Part shown: one piece after another, positions 16,695 to 25,511 of the stretch
How the letters are laid out: each line of letters opens with the position of its first letter
Numbering within the stretch: position 1 is the stretch's first letter
Assembly (NCBI GenBank): GCA_017443765.1
Contig: JAFSYB010000009.1
Span: 1 to 64,000 of the forward strand
Source of the DNA: Muribaculaceae bacterium
GTDB taxonomy: Bacteria; Bacteroidota; Bacteroidia; Bacteroidales; Muribaculaceae
Reading direction: 5' to 3'
Length of the DNA stretch: 64,000 bases
Notes under the pieces: model-generated
The model's database searches: none
Seen by the model: the letters and a program-made list of their open reading frames with translations, nothing else
Told to the model about the DNA's origin: nothing
Position numbers and translations under genes: made by a program

Positions 16695-18155
16695 TCAGAA
16701 TTGGAAATAGATGAACTGGTGCGCTTCGCCCTTGAACTTAAAGATGCACAAAATGATGGTGTAATACAATATCCACCGGTAGGCGCGGTGGTTCCACAGG
16801 CGGCCGGGCTTGAGCTGCAGCGCATGCTCGGTGCCGCGCTGGGTCCAGTGCAAGATGAGCATCACCACGATGGATAGATAGCAAAATGGGTGAATGCCAA
16901 ATTCGCCTACGCTCCAGCCATTGGCCACCATGCCGTGCAGATAGGTTCCCACTTCGGCAAGCGACTGGCCACGGAAGAGCAACATTCCCACGGCCACCAC
17001 CATGTAGTTGGCCACCATTTTAGCCAAGTCGCCCCCCTTGGGGCAGCCGTGCCAGCCGGGGCGCAGCTTCTTGCGCTTGCCAAACGCGCCACTCACAATG
17101 AGCGGGATATAGAACAGGCCAAAGTAGAGGCCGAACAGGCCGTAGGTCCAGTCGGCGCCATGCCAAAAGCCAATGAGCACCAGGTTGATGATGATGGCCA
17201 GGGCCATGCCCACCTTGCCCCAATCGCGAAAACGCACATTCAGCGGCATGAACACATAGTCGGTAATCCACGAGGTGAGCGACATGTGCCAGTTGCGCCA
17301 GAACTCGGCCACATTGCGGGCCAGGAAGGGGTAGTTGAAGTTCCGGGCCATTTGAAACCCGAGCACCTTGCCCACACCAATGGCCATGTGGCTGTAGCCC
17401 GAAAAGTCGGCGTAGAGCTGGATGGGATAGAGCAGTGCGGCCACAACGAGCATGAGCGCACTCTGCTCGTCGGGGGCGGCCCACACGCGGTCGGTGAGGC
17501 GGACGAGCATATCGGCAATGCACATCTTGGTGAACATGCCCCACAGCACCTGCCGGCAGCCGTCCACAGCCAGCTGGCGGTCGAAGGGGTGCGGCACCCG
17601 CAGTTGTGGCAGAAAACGCTCCGGACGGTCGATGGGACCCGACAGCAACGATGGGAAAAACGACACATAAGCGGCAAACTCCAGGGGGTCGCTACTGGCA
17701 CGCAAATGCTCGCGATGAATCTCGATGATGTAGCTTATTAGCCTGAATGTGAAGAAACTAACACCCAGTGGCACGACCAAGTTGAGCGCGTTCCAGGTCA
17801 CACCCAGCCCCAGCAGCCCCAGCAGCGAGGCAATAGACGAGGCAAAGAAATCGAAATACTTGAACCACAGCAGCACACCGATTCCCGCGCACACACCCAG
17901 CGTGGTTGCGTGGCTGGCCTGCCGCGACTTGCCGGCATCAATCAGCCGCTGAAGCCACAGCCCCAAACCGTAGAACACTGCTGTGGCCACCATGAGCAAC
18001 AGCAGCATCTTCCATTGCGCCAGGGCGTAGAAAGCGTAGCTCGACAGCAGCAGCCACACCGATTGGCGACGCGCACTGCGGCTCACCGCCGGCAGGTAGT
18101 AGATGGCGAAGACAATCGCGAAAAACAGCGCGAATGTCGGTGTGTTGACCATCAT
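16695..18155 (-). CDS. MBOAT family membrane O-acyltransferase (AlgI/DltB-like)
   Basis: 486 aa with about ten hydrophobic segments. The MBOAT signature blocks are present: FFTFRLISYIIEIHR, SGPIDRPERFLPQL, YADFSGYSHMAIG, FWRNWHMSLTSWITDYVFMPL and LIGFWHGADWTYGLFGLYFG, in which the H of FWHG is the conserved catalytic/transport histidine. MBOATs of this class move an acyl group from an intracellular carrier across the membrane. Here a dedicated acyl carrier protein sits 6 bases upstream and an SGNH protein 14 bases downstream, as in alginate and teichoic-acid modification systems. Met1 or Met2 may be the start. Confidence 0.92.
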   Translation of the reverse strand: MMVNTPTFALFFAIVFAIYYLPAVSRSARRQSVWLLLSSYAFYALAQWKMLLLLMVATAVFYGLGLWLQRLIDAGKSRQASHATTLGVCAGIGVLLWFKYFDFFASSIASLLGLLGLGVTWNALNLVVPLGVSFFTFRLISYIIEIHREHLRASSDPLEFAAYVSFFPSLLSGPIDRPERFLPQLRVPHPFDRQLAVDGCRQVLWGMFTKMCIADMLVRLTDRVWAAPDEQSALMLVVAALLYPIQLYADFSGYSHMAIGVGKVLGFQMARNFNYPFLARNVAEFWRNWHMSLTSWITDYVFMPLNVRFRDWGKVGMALAIIINLVLIGFWHGADWTYGLFGLYFGLFYIPLIVSGAFGKRKKLRPGWHGCPKGGDLAKMVANYMVVAVGMLLFRGQSLAEVGTYLHGMVANGWSVGEFGIHPFCYLSIVVMLILHWTQRGTEHALQLKPGRLWNHRAYRWILYYTIILCIFKFKGEAHQFIYFQF

Positions 18156-18161
18156 GACGGG

Positions 18162-18404
18162 CTACACGTTTTTGGCCTGCAGGCTATCGACCATCTCGCC
18201 CACGTTTTTCCATTTCATGATTTCTTGCGAGGTGAACTTGATGCCGAAGGCCTTTTCAATGCTCACCACCAGCTGGATGTGGCTCAGCGAATCCCACTCC
18301 TCAATATCGTCGGCGCAGGTGGCGTCGGTTAGCGAAACCTCGTCCAAATCGAGCACATCACAAAAAATCTCTTCCAATTGTTTGTAAATCTCCTTTCGTT
18401 CCAT
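18162..18404 (-). CDS. Acyl carrier protein
   Basis: 80 aa, a four-helix phosphopantetheine carrier. The attachment serine is in EEWDSLSHIQLVVSIEKAFGI (DSLS; normal ACP reads DSLD). The sequence is acidic throughout and of normal length. It lies between the VOC gene and the MBOAT gene and is distinct from a fatty-acid acpP context, so it is likely a dedicated carrier loaded by the FkbH-like enzyme and unloaded by the MBOAT. Confidence 0.92.
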   Translation of the reverse strand: MERKEIYKQLEEIFCDVLDLDEVSLTDATCADDIEEWDSLSHIQLVVSIEKAFGIKFTSQEIMKWKNVGEMVDSLQAKNV

Positions 18405-18460
18405 TGTGGTTTTCTGTTTTCAGTAACGAGTAAATATGCACCGCAACGCGGCATTTTCCA

Positions 18461-18859
18461 TTATTCTTCCACCAGTTCCATGAATCCCATTTCGCGTTTC
18501 CAGAAGTAGCAAATCTTGCGTCCGTTGAAAGCCGTGGCGGGCACCGGTGCAAACAATGCCGTCCAGCCCTGCTCGATGAGCTCGTCGTAGGCCTGCTCGA
18601 TGTTGACGACGCGATAGCACAGATGATAAGGAGCCACGCCGTGCGACTTTAACATTCGGGCCATGGTTTTGTTGTTTTCGTAGGGTTCCACCAGTTCAAT
18701 GGCCACATCGCCCGTGCGGGTGAGCATGCAAATGCGCGTGCGTTGCGTGTCATCGTTGAAGATGGGGCTGGCCTGATAGCCAAGCAACTCAAATTCGCGG
18801 GCACTGTCGGCTATGGAGCTGGTCAGGTAGCCAATGTGGTCGAGTGGGCTATGGGTCAT
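18461..18859 (-). CDS. VOC (glyoxalase/epimerase) family protein
   Basis: 132 aa. The vicinal-oxygen-chelate fold is suggested by HIGYLTSSIADSAREFELLGY at the N-terminus, AIELVEPYENN, then YHLCYRVVNIEQAYDELIEQGW and a final GFMELVEE. The His and Glu in these strands are the expected metal ligands. The closest known family by pattern is methylmalonyl-CoA epimerase-like. The ATG at 18859 overlaps the TGA of the FkbH-like gene, so it belongs to the same operon. A role in isomerising or trimming the carrier-bound acyl group is inferred. Confidence 0.75.
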   Translation of the reverse strand: MTHSPLDHIGYLTSSIADSAREFELLGYQASPIFNDDTQRTRICMLTRTGDVAIELVEPYENNKTMARMLKSHGVAPYHLCYRVVNIEQAYDELIEQGWTALFAPVPATAFNGRKICYFWKREMGFMELVEE

Positions 18860-20598
18860 GGCTGTTTTGCTTGAATGTGACACAGGTGCGGCTCGTAGCC
18901 GTCAACGAGCAGTTCATATTGGGCGGTGGCAGCTCCCGCCACCGGCGTGAAGCCCAGGTGGGGGTAGTGCTGCTCCACCATCATGTTCTTGGCCGTGGGC
19001 AGGTATTCGCCAACGATGCGCTTAACCCCGGCCTGCCGGGCGCGTTCCACGATGGTGTTGAGTGTGAAATCCTCCATGCCGCGCTTGAGCACCCGGCAGC
19101 TCATGAGCCAGGTGTCGATGAACAGCGTCCCGGCATCGATTCGGCGCATCACCACCACGGCAATCAGGCCGTTGTCGCCAAATTTGTCTTGGAGCGTGAA
19201 GCTCAGGTCAATCACGGCGGGGTTGGCGGCCAGCTCGGTGATGTCGGCCTCGGTGTAGCGCACCGTGCGCAGGTTGAATTGGTTGCTTCGTTGCGAGAGC
19301 TGCGCCACGCGAGGCGTGTTGAACCGGGTGAACCCTTCGACTGTCGAGGTCATGCCCAGCGACTGCAGAAAGTCGCCCTCGCTGGTGAACGAACGTTGCA
19401 GCTTCACCCGTTGTGCTTCCACCTGGTACTGCCGCGTGCGGTCGGTGTCGGCACTGCTGTAGGCCGCGGTCTCGAACAGGTTCAGTCCGTAGAGGTATTC
19501 CAGATAGTTGCCAGGGTCGGCCGGCAGTTCGGGAACGGTGATGTCGGCGATGTGCTCGCGCACCATATTGCGCTCAAAGGGGTTGTCGTCGAGAAACACC
19601 ATCGAATCGAACCCGATGTTGAGAATGCTTTGTATGGTGCGAATGTTGTCCACCTTGGTTTCCCAGTTGGCCTGGAACACGGCGATGTCGTCGAGGTGCA
19701 GCACCATGTCGGGGTGCCGCTCAAAGGGTTCCTTGGCCACGCTCTCGGTGTTCTTCGAGGCCACGCACACAATGATGCCGCGCTGCCGCAGTTTTTTCAC
19801 CCACATCTGGAACTCGGTGAATGCCTTGCCAATGCCCAGTCCGTGGCCGAGCTGGATGCCCTCCAGCCCGTCGTCGCCAATCACGCCGCCCCACACTGTG
19901 TTGTCAAGGTCGAGAATCAGGCATTTCTTGAACCGGCCGCACAGGGCGCCTATCACGTCCATCACGCGGCTGGCCACCCACGGCAGCGCGTCTAAGCTGA
20001 GCACCATCTCGGTGCTGACATAGATGTTTGGGGCAAACATCATGTCGCGTCCCAGCTTGTTCTGCAAGGCTGCCAAGTCGCACACAAACAGATTGTCGCG
20101 CTCGCGCGAAAGCTCCATCAGCCGGTAGTTGAGCCGCCGCACCTGGCTGGTGAGCGACGACGGCACCTGGCCGGCATAGCTGCCGAAAACCGCGTCATCA
20201 ATCTCGGGGTAGTTCATGCAGATAATCCTGCGCCCCTCGAGCTGCGGGTCGCGACACACCGTGTCGATGAACGTCACGCGCTCGTCGGCCACACATTCCT
20301 GCTGTGCGGCAGGCAGCAGCGCGTGGCGCTCGGCAAGCTTGTGCGTCGATTGGAAGATGACTATGTAGTCGGCTCCAAAGGTGTGAAGTTCGCTGGTGGG
20401 GTCCATCAGCTGGCGTTCCACCTGGTTGTATTCGGCCTCAAACAGGTCGAGAGCCATTCCCCGGGTCACCGCAGTGCCACGCAGGGCGGTGGCCAGCAGC
20501 TGGGTGGCCGTGTCGCCCACCAGGGCAACACGCAATGGGGCAGTGCTGCTTTCGCTCTCGTTGCGAGCCAATTTCTTCAGTTCTTTGAACGTATGCAT
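18856..20598 (-). CDS. FkbH-like HAD-IIIC glyceryl-ACP synthase candidate
   Basis: 580 aa. The N-terminal 200 residues resemble the SGNH-like/alpha-beta domain of FkbH proteins. The HAD domain begins at LILDLDNTVWGGVIGDDG (about residues 226-243), continues with IIVCVASKNTE and DSMVFLDDNPFERNMVR, all HAD motifs. The C-terminus (QFNLRTVRYTEADI ... GTLFIDTWLMSCRVLKRGMEDF ... PTAKNMMVEQHYPHLGF) is a GNAT-like acyltransferase block typical of the family. Characterised FkbH-type enzymes dephosphorylate 1,3-bisphosphoglycerate and load the glyceryl group on an ACP. With the ACP two genes downstream the same reaction is likely here. First gene of the operon; its promoter is at 20635-20666. Confidence 0.85.
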   Translation of the reverse strand: MHTFKELKKLARNESESSTAPLRVALVGDTATQLLATALRGTAVTRGMALDLFEAEYNQVERQLMDPTSELHTFGADYIVIFQSTHKLAERHALLPAAQQECVADERVTFIDTVCRDPQLEGRRIICMNYPEIDDAVFGSYAGQVPSSLTSQVRRLNYRLMELSRERDNLFVCDLAALQNKLGRDMMFAPNIYVSTEMVLSLDALPWVASRVMDVIGALCGRFKKCLILDLDNTVWGGVIGDDGLEGIQLGHGLGIGKAFTEFQMWVKKLRQRGIIVCVASKNTESVAKEPFERHPDMVLHLDDIAVFQANWETKVDNIRTIQSILNIGFDSMVFLDDNPFERNMVREHIADITVPELPADPGNYLEYLYGLNLFETAAYSSADTDRTRQYQVEAQRVKLQRSFTSEGDFLQSLGMTSTVEGFTRFNTPRVAQLSQRSNQFNLRTVRYTEADITELAANPAVIDLSFTLQDKFGDNGLIAVVVMRRIDAGTLFIDTWLMSCRVLKRGMEDFTLNTIVERARQAGVKRIVGEYLPTAKNMMVEQHYPHLGFTPVAGAATAQYELLVDGYEPHLCHIQAKQP

Positions 20599-20634
20599 TG
20601 CACGTGTGGTTTAGGCATTACGACAATCAAACTG

Positions 20635-20666
20635 CAAATTTAGTCATAATTTCCGAAATATGGCAA
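20635..20666 (-). promoter_or_regulatory. Promoter of the FkbH cassette
   Basis: Minus strand TTG (20666-20664), 21-base spacer, TAAATTTG (20642-20635). About 37 bases before the FkbH start. All five genes 16680-20598 can be read from it. Confidence 0.75.
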
Positions 20667-20738
20667 GCGAAAGCCGATAACTTGGAAATAATCCATTATT
20701 TAGGAGCAAAGCAGGGCGTTTTTTCCCAACATGGGTAG

Positions 20739-20757
20739 CCCGACTTTTCGCGTCGGG
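20739..20757 (-). terminator. Short GC hairpin after arcC
   Basis: Six-base arms CCCGAC / GTCGGG around a 7-base loop, about 80 bases beyond the arcC stop on the minus strand, followed by a T-poor tract. A weak candidate terminator. Confidence 0.35.
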
Positions 20758-20839
20758 AGTGGGCGGGGGCATTGCGCCGCGTGTCGCAGCTGCGCGATAG
20801 TTGCCACCTTATATTAGTCGGCCGCTCGTGTGGTGGCCG

Positions 20840-21778
20840 TCACTTGACGAGCAGGGTGCCGGTGCGCCCCTGCAGGGCCTCGCGGGCCTTCTCAAGCGAG
20901 GTGATGAGTGCCGTGCCGCCACGGGTGCCCTCCACAAAGTCGATGCACGATTCAATCTTGGGCAGCATGCTGCCTGGCGCAAACTGGCCTTGCTCGATGT
21001 ACGCTCGAGCCTGGGCAACGGTCATCTTGTCGATGTCTTGCTGGTTGGGTTGGTTGAAATTGATGGCTACTTTCTCCACAGCGGTGAGAATGACCAGCAT
21101 ATCGGCTTTGAGGTCGAGCGCCAGCTTGGCGCTGGCGCGGTCCTTGTCAATCACGGCGGCTACGCCCCGGTAGTCGCCCGGGCCAAGTTCCTCCACGGGA
21201 ATGCCACCGCCGCCCACGGTGATGACCACGCTGTGCATGCTCACCAAGCGCTCCACGATGGGGAGCTCGACGATTTTCGCAGGCACCGGCGAGGGCACCA
21301 CGCGGCGGTAGCCGCGGCCGGAATCCTCCACAAAGGTGTAGCCTGTGGAGGCGGCAATCGACTCGGCGTCGGCCTTGGTGTAGAACATGCCCACGGGCTT
21401 GGTGGGGTGCTTGAAAGCGGGGTCGTTGCGGTCCACCACCACTTGTGTGACGATGGCAGCGCAAGGCTTGTTGATTCCGCGGCGGCCCAGCTCGCGCTCC
21501 ACAGCCTGCTGCAGGTGGTAGCCGATGTAGCCCTGCGTCATGGCTCCACATTCGGGGAATGGCATGGCGGGCGTGCCACCGCCGCCGTTGGCGGCAAACT
21601 CAAAGGCCAGATTCACCATGCCCACCTGGGGGCCGTTGCCGTGGCCAATCACCACATCGCAGCCCTCCTCCACGAGGTCGACAATCGTCGAGGCCGTGGC
21701 GCGAACCAACTCTAACTGTTGCGTGGGTGTATTGCCCAGGGCGTTGCCGCCCAGGGCAATCACAAGTCGTTTTCTCAT
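20840..21778 (-). CDS. arcC: Carbamate kinase
   Basis: 312 aa. Makes ATP from carbamoyl phosphate and ADP. The start KRLVIALGGNAL and GHGNGPQVG, GGGGIPV and AVIDKDRASAKLA blocks are diagnostic of carbamate kinases of the amino-acid-kinase fold. ATG 21778 (MRKRLVIALGG) is chosen because the family starts there; longer in-frame starts run into the intergenic hairpin. It follows the ornithine carbamoyltransferase gene on the same strand, which supplies carbamoyl phosphate from citrulline in the catabolic arginine pathway. No arginine deiminase gene is next to it. Confidence 0.95.
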   Translation of the reverse strand: MRKRLVIALGGNALGNTPTQQLELVRATASTIVDLVEEGCDVVIGHGNGPQVGMVNLAFEFAANGGGGTPAMPFPECGAMTQGYIGYHLQQAVERELGRRGINKPCAAIVTQVVVDRNDPAFKHPTKPVGMFYTKADAESIAASTGYTFVEDSGRGYRRVVPSPVPAKIVELPIVERLVSMHSVVITVGGGGIPVEELGPGDYRGVAAVIDKDRASAKLALDLKADMLVILTAVEKVAINFNQPNQQDIDKMTVAQARAYIEQGQFAPGSMLPKIESCIDFVEGTRGGTALITSLEKAREALQGRTGTLLVK

Positions 21779-21816
21779 AATCTCTATTTTATTGTAAGAT
21801 GCGACACGCAGGAATC

Positions 21817-21860
21817 GAGATGCAAGATTCAAGACACAGTGCGCTCGCCTCTTGCATCTC
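21817..21860 (-). repeat. 11-bp inverted repeat between arcB and arcC
   Basis: GAGATGCAAGA (21817-21827) and its perfect complement (21850-21860) with a 22-base loop, in the spacer of the arcB-arcC transcript and just touching the start of the spacer. It could adjust the relative message level of the two genes. It lies in a patch of repeated words (caag, catctc). Confidence 0.5.
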
Positions 21861-21878
21861 GCGTTTCACATCTTGTGT

Positions 21879-22871
21879 CTACTTCAGCGTGGCGTACATC
21901 ACGGCCTTGATGGTGTGCATACGGTTCTCGGCCTCGTCGAACACCTTCGACTGCGGGCTGCGGAACACCTTGTCGGTGACTTCCATCTCGGGGATGCCAA
22001 ATTTGTCGTTGATTTCCTTGCCAATGGTGGTTTCCAAGTCGTGGAACGAGGGTAGGCAGTGCAGGAAAATGGCCTCGGGGTTGGCGTTGGCCATCACGGC
22101 GTCGTTGACTTGATAGGGGCTCAGCAGCTTGATGCGCTCGGCCCAGATTTCGTCGGGCTCGCCCATCGACACCCAGATGTCGGTGTAAATCACATCGGCG
22201 CCCTTGGTGCCCTTCTTCACATCATCGGTCAGGGTGATGGTGCAGCCGTTCTCCTTGGCGATTTTCTTGCAGACGTCAACGAGTGCCTTGTCGGGCATGT
22301 TCTCCTTGGGTCCGCAGGCCACGAAGTTGATACCCAGCTTGGCCGACACCACCATGAGGGAGTTGGCCACGTTGTTGCGGGCATCGCCCATAAACACCAT
22401 CTTCAAACCCTTGTAGCGGCCAAAGTTCTCCTCGATGGTGAGCACATCGGCAAGCATTTGGGTGGGGTGGAACTCGGTGGTGAGTCCGTTCCACACGGGT
22501 ACGCCGGCGTAGCGGGCCAGGTCCTCGACCACCTGCTGTGCAAAGCCGCGGTACTCAATGCCGTCGAACATGCGTCCAAGCACGCGGGCGGTGTCCTCGA
22601 GCGATTCCTTCTTGCCCATCTGCGACGACCCCGGGTCGAGGTAGGTCACGCCCATACCCAGGTCGTTGCCGGCCACCTCAAACGAGCAACGCGTGCGCGT
22701 GGAGGTTTTCTCAAACAGCAGCACGATGTTCTTGCCGGCCAGGTACTTGTGGGGCACCCCGGCGCGTTTCATGCGCTTGAAATCCTTGGCAAGCTCCAGC
22801 AGATATTGAATCTCCTCGGTGGTGAAGTCGAGCAACTTCAAGAAACTTCTCCCTGATAAACTTCTTGGCAT
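21879..22871 (-). CDS. arcB: Ornithine carbamoyltransferase
   Basis: 330 aa. Carbamoyl phosphate binding motif STRTR ([13 protein letters not shown]), then the HPTQ motif ([13 protein letters not shown]), [11 protein letters not shown], and the ornithine/catalytic HCLPSFHD loop. The order and spacing fit the trimeric OTCase family. Pairing with carbamate kinase suggests the catabolic direction (citrulline to ornithine plus carbamoyl phosphate), hence arcB rather than argF; this is context-based. It has its own promoter at 22977-23007. Confidence 0.93.
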   Translation of the reverse strand: MPRSLSGRSFLKLLDFTTEEIQYLLELAKDFKRMKRAGVPHKYLAGKNIVLLFEKTSTRTRCSFEVAGNDLGMGVTYLDPGSSQMGKKESLEDTARVLGRMFDGIEYRGFAQQVVEDLARYAGVPVWNGLTTEFHPTQMLADVLTIEENFGRYKGLKMVFMGDARNNVANSLMVVSAKLGINFVACGPKENMPDKALVDVCKKIAKENGCTITLTDDVKKGTKGADVIYTDIWVSMGEPDEIWAERIKLLSPYQVNDAVMANANPEAIFLHCLPSFHDLETTIGKEINDKFGIPEMEVTDKVFRSPQSKVFDEAENRMHTIKAVMYATLK

Positions 22872-22976
22872 AGTAGTAAATGTTAGTTAGTTTTTTAGGT
22901 GAATATTAATGGTTAAAAAATGCTCGTTCCAAAGTGCCGTGCATTTGGATTGCGTTCGCACAGCGGTTTTAAGCGG

Positions 22977-23007
22977 CAAAGGTAAGCATTTTCCGTAATA
23001 TGGCCAA
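22977..23007 (-). promoter_or_regulatory. Promoter of arcB-arcC
   Basis: Minus strand TTG (23007-23005), 20-base spacer, TACCTTTG (22984-22977); about 105 bases before the arcB ATG. It sits just downstream of the GH3 gene stop. Confidence 0.8.
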
Positions 23008-23021
23008 TGTTTTCATTTTTT

Positions 23022-25262
23022 TTAAGGTGCTTCTACGAGTTTGAAACGCACGCGGGCGGGCAGGTTGTCGCTGGCGGTGCCAATCAGTGCCTCGAAGTCG
23101 CCTGGCTCGGCCACCCAGCCGCCCTGGTCGGGGTCGTAGTAGCTCAGTGCCTCGCTCCCGATGGTGATGCGTGCCTGCGTTGTCTGTCCGGGTAGCAGAG
23201 CCACCTTGCAGAAGCCTTTCAGTTCCTTGGCGGGTCGCGGCAGTCGCGACTTGATGTCGCGCAGGTAGAGCTGCACGACCTCGGCTCCGGCGCAAGTGCC
23301 GGTGTTGGTCACGGCGATGGTGAACGTGATGCTGTCGCCGGCGGTGATGGTGGTGGCGCTGGCCATGGGTTTGCCCAGTGCGAAAGTGGTGTAGCTCAAG
23401 CCGTGTCCGAAGGCAAAGGCCGGGCGCGTTTTTGCCTTGTCCACCCAGCGGTACCCCACATAGATGCCCTCGCGGTAGTGCTCGTCCCAAACGTCCTCGT
23501 TGGCGCGCCGGGTGCCGGGGTAGTCGCCCAGTGCGTGTGCACCCACGTCGTCGAGGCGCTCGGGCCAGGTGAATGGCAGCTTGCCGCTGGGGTTGGCGTC
23601 GCCACACAGCACATCGGCCAGTGCGTGGCCGGTTTCGCTGCCCAGGTACCACCCCTGCGCAATGGCTGCCACGCGGCTGCGCCAGGGCATGGCCACGGGG
23701 TTGCCCGAGATGTTGACCACCACCACGCGCCTGCTCACCTGCGCCAGGGCCTCAATCACGGCATCTTGGCCATATGGCAGGCCGTAGCTCTCGCGGTCGT
23801 ATTCCTCGGCATCCTGGTGCGGGCTCTTGTTCAGTCCGCCAATGAAGACCACCACATCGGCCTGGCGGGCCTTGTCCACCGCCTCGTCGATGAGCTGCTG
23901 TGGGGTGCGGCGGTCCGCCAAGTTCTGGCCGGTGGTCACGCCGTTGTAGGCTCCGGTAGTGTCGCCCACGTAGCCGCGGGCGTAGTCCACGTCGATGCCG
24001 TCGCGGCGCAGGCGGTCGCGCAGCCCGTCGAGCGGGAGCACCTCGCGCTGCACCTTGAGCGAGCTGCTGCCGCCGCCCACAGTCATCATCTTGATGGCGT
24101 TCTCGCCCACCACCAGCACGCGGCGCGTGTTGGCCGGCGTGATGGGCAGCGCCTGGGCCTGGTTTTGCAGCAGCACAATGCCCTCGTCGCCCACGGCGCG
24201 GGCGGTGGCGTAGTGTTCGGCCGAGCACATGGCGCCTCGCGGGCGGCGGTCGCGCAAGGTGGTGCGCAGCATCAGGCGCAGCACACGCCGCACTTTCTCG
24301 TCGAGCTCGCGTGTGCCGTAGCGCCCCTGCTCGATGAGCCGCTTGTAGGGCAGTGCCAGATAGTAGTTGTCGTAGGCGTTCCGCGCCCCCTCGCTCAGAC
24401 CGTTGGTCCATGTGCCGAACTCCATGTCGAGGCCGCCGGTGATGGCCTGCTCGGTGTCGTGCGTGCCGCCCCAGTCGCTCACCACCACGCCGTCGAAGCC
24501 CCAGTCACGCTTGAGGATGTCGCCCAGCAGGTAGCTGTTGTGGCAGTTGTGGGTGTCGCGGTAGCGATTGTAGGCCCCCATGATGGCCCAGGCCCCGCCC
24601 TGCTGCACGGCGGCCCGGAAGGCGGGCAGGTAAATCTCGTGCAGGGCGCGGTCGTCGACAATCACATTCGTGTTGTGGCGGAATAGCTCGTTGTTGTTCA
24701 GTGCGTAGTGCTTCACGCAGGCGGCCACCGTTTGCGACTGAAGTCCCTGCACATAGGGGGCCACCATTTGTCCGGCCAGGCAGGGATCCTCGCCCATATA
24801 CTCAAAGTTGCGGCCGTTCAGGGGCGTGCGGCAAATGTTCACGCCTGGCCCCAGAATCATGTCCTTTCCCCGGTAGCGCGCTTCCTCGCCCAGTGCCGTG
24901 CCGTAGGCGAGCGCCAGTGCTGGGTTCCAGGTTGCCGCCAGGCAGGTGAGCGCCGGGAAGGCCACGCACGAGTCGTTGGTGGCTCCGGCCTGCTCCCACT
25001 CGTCCCACAGCACATCGGGGCGCACGCCGTGTGGGCCGTCGTCGGTCCAGAACGTGGGAATGCCCAGCCGAGCCACTCCAGGCGACGAGAACTTGCTTTG
25101 CGCATGAATCAGGGCGATTTTCTCATCGAGCGTCAGGCGCGGCAGCAGGTCGTCGACGCGCAGCTCAAGGGGTTGGAGCTCATCAAGGTAAATGGGCGTT
25201 ACCGCCGCCAGAACAGGCAGCAGGAATAACGATGCCATTAGGGACAGTAGGGTTTTCTTCAT
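23022..25262 (-). CDS. GH3 family beta-glucosidase, secreted
   Basis: 746 aa with signal peptide (KKTLLSLMASLFLLPVLAAV). Hydrolyses beta-linked glucosides or xylosides in the periplasm or outside. The GH3 N-terminal barrel shows WTDDGPHGVRPD, AACVKHYALNN (the K-H-Y acceptor block) and the nucleophile region GVVVSDWGGTHD, where D is the nucleophile. Then comes the alpha/beta sandwich (GGGSSSLKVQ) and a fibronectin III-like C-terminus (TNTGTCAGAEVVQLYL). Start ATG 25262 gives the signal peptide; the longer upstream frame would cross the promoter at 25308-25337. Exact sugar specificity cannot be read. Confidence 0.92.
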   Translation of the reverse strand: MKKTLLSLMASLFLLPVLAAVTPIYLDELQPLELRVDDLLPRLTLDEKIALIHAQSKFSSPGVARLGIPTFWTDDGPHGVRPDVLWDEWEQAGATNDSCVAFPALTCLAATWNPALALAYGTALGEEARYRGKDMILGPGVNICRTPLNGRNFEYMGEDPCLAGQMVAPYVQGLQSQTVAACVKHYALNNNELFRHNTNVIVDDRALHEIYLPAFRAAVQQGGAWAIMGAYNRYRDTHNCHNSYLLGDILKRDWGFDGVVVSDWGGTHDTEQAITGGLDMEFGTWTNGLSEGARNAYDNYYLALPYKRLIEQGRYGTRELDEKVRRVLRLMLRTTLRDRRPRGAMCSAEHYATARAVGDEGIVLLQNQAQALPITPANTRRVLVVGENAIKMMTVGGGSSSLKVQREVLPLDGLRDRLRRDGIDVDYARGYVGDTTGAYNGVTTGQNLADRRTPQQLIDEAVDKARQADVVVFIGGLNKSPHQDAEEYDRESYGLPYGQDAVIEALAQVSRRVVVVNISGNPVAMPWRSRVAAIAQGWYLGSETGHALADVLCGDANPSGKLPFTWPERLDDVGAHALGDYPGTRRANEDVWDEHYREGIYVGYRWVDKAKTRPAFAFGHGLSYTTFALGKPMASATTITAGDSITFTIAVTNTGTCAGAEVVQLYLRDIKSRLPRPAKELKGFCKVALLPGQTTQARITIGSEALSYYDPDQGGWVAEPGDFEALIGTASDNLPARVRFKLVEAP

Positions 25263-25307
25263 CGCGTGAAATCGTGTGGGGTAGAACAAATGATTGGTTT
25301 CGCGCTG

Positions 25308-25337
25308 CAAATATACGAAGAAAATCGGGAAACACAA
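25308..25337 (-). promoter_or_regulatory. Promoter of the GH3 gene
   Basis: Minus strand TTG (25337-25335), 19-base spacer, TATATTTG (25315-25308); 46 bases before the chosen ATG. Confidence 0.8.
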
Positions 25338-25370
25338 GCGACAGGGTTGAGCAAGGCACTTACTGAAAAC

Positions 25371-25407
25371 AAAAAAGGGACAGCCCATCAAAGAGTTGTC
25401 CCTTTTT
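25371..25407 (-). terminator. Terminator downstream of the TROVE locus
   Basis: Eleven-base arms AAAAAGGGACA (25372-25382) and its perfect complement (25397-25407) with 14-base loop; on the minus strand the stem ends in a run of T. It would end the transcript that carries the TROVE gene. Confidence 0.8.
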
Positions 25408-25511
25408 GTAATCAGTTGTCAGGGGTGTTTGCCCCCGCTTCCGGGTCATTTTAAGCCTCGTCAAGCCGTCTTTTAACGGGGGTGACGAGGCCAAGAGGCA
25501 CGGTTCTCGGC

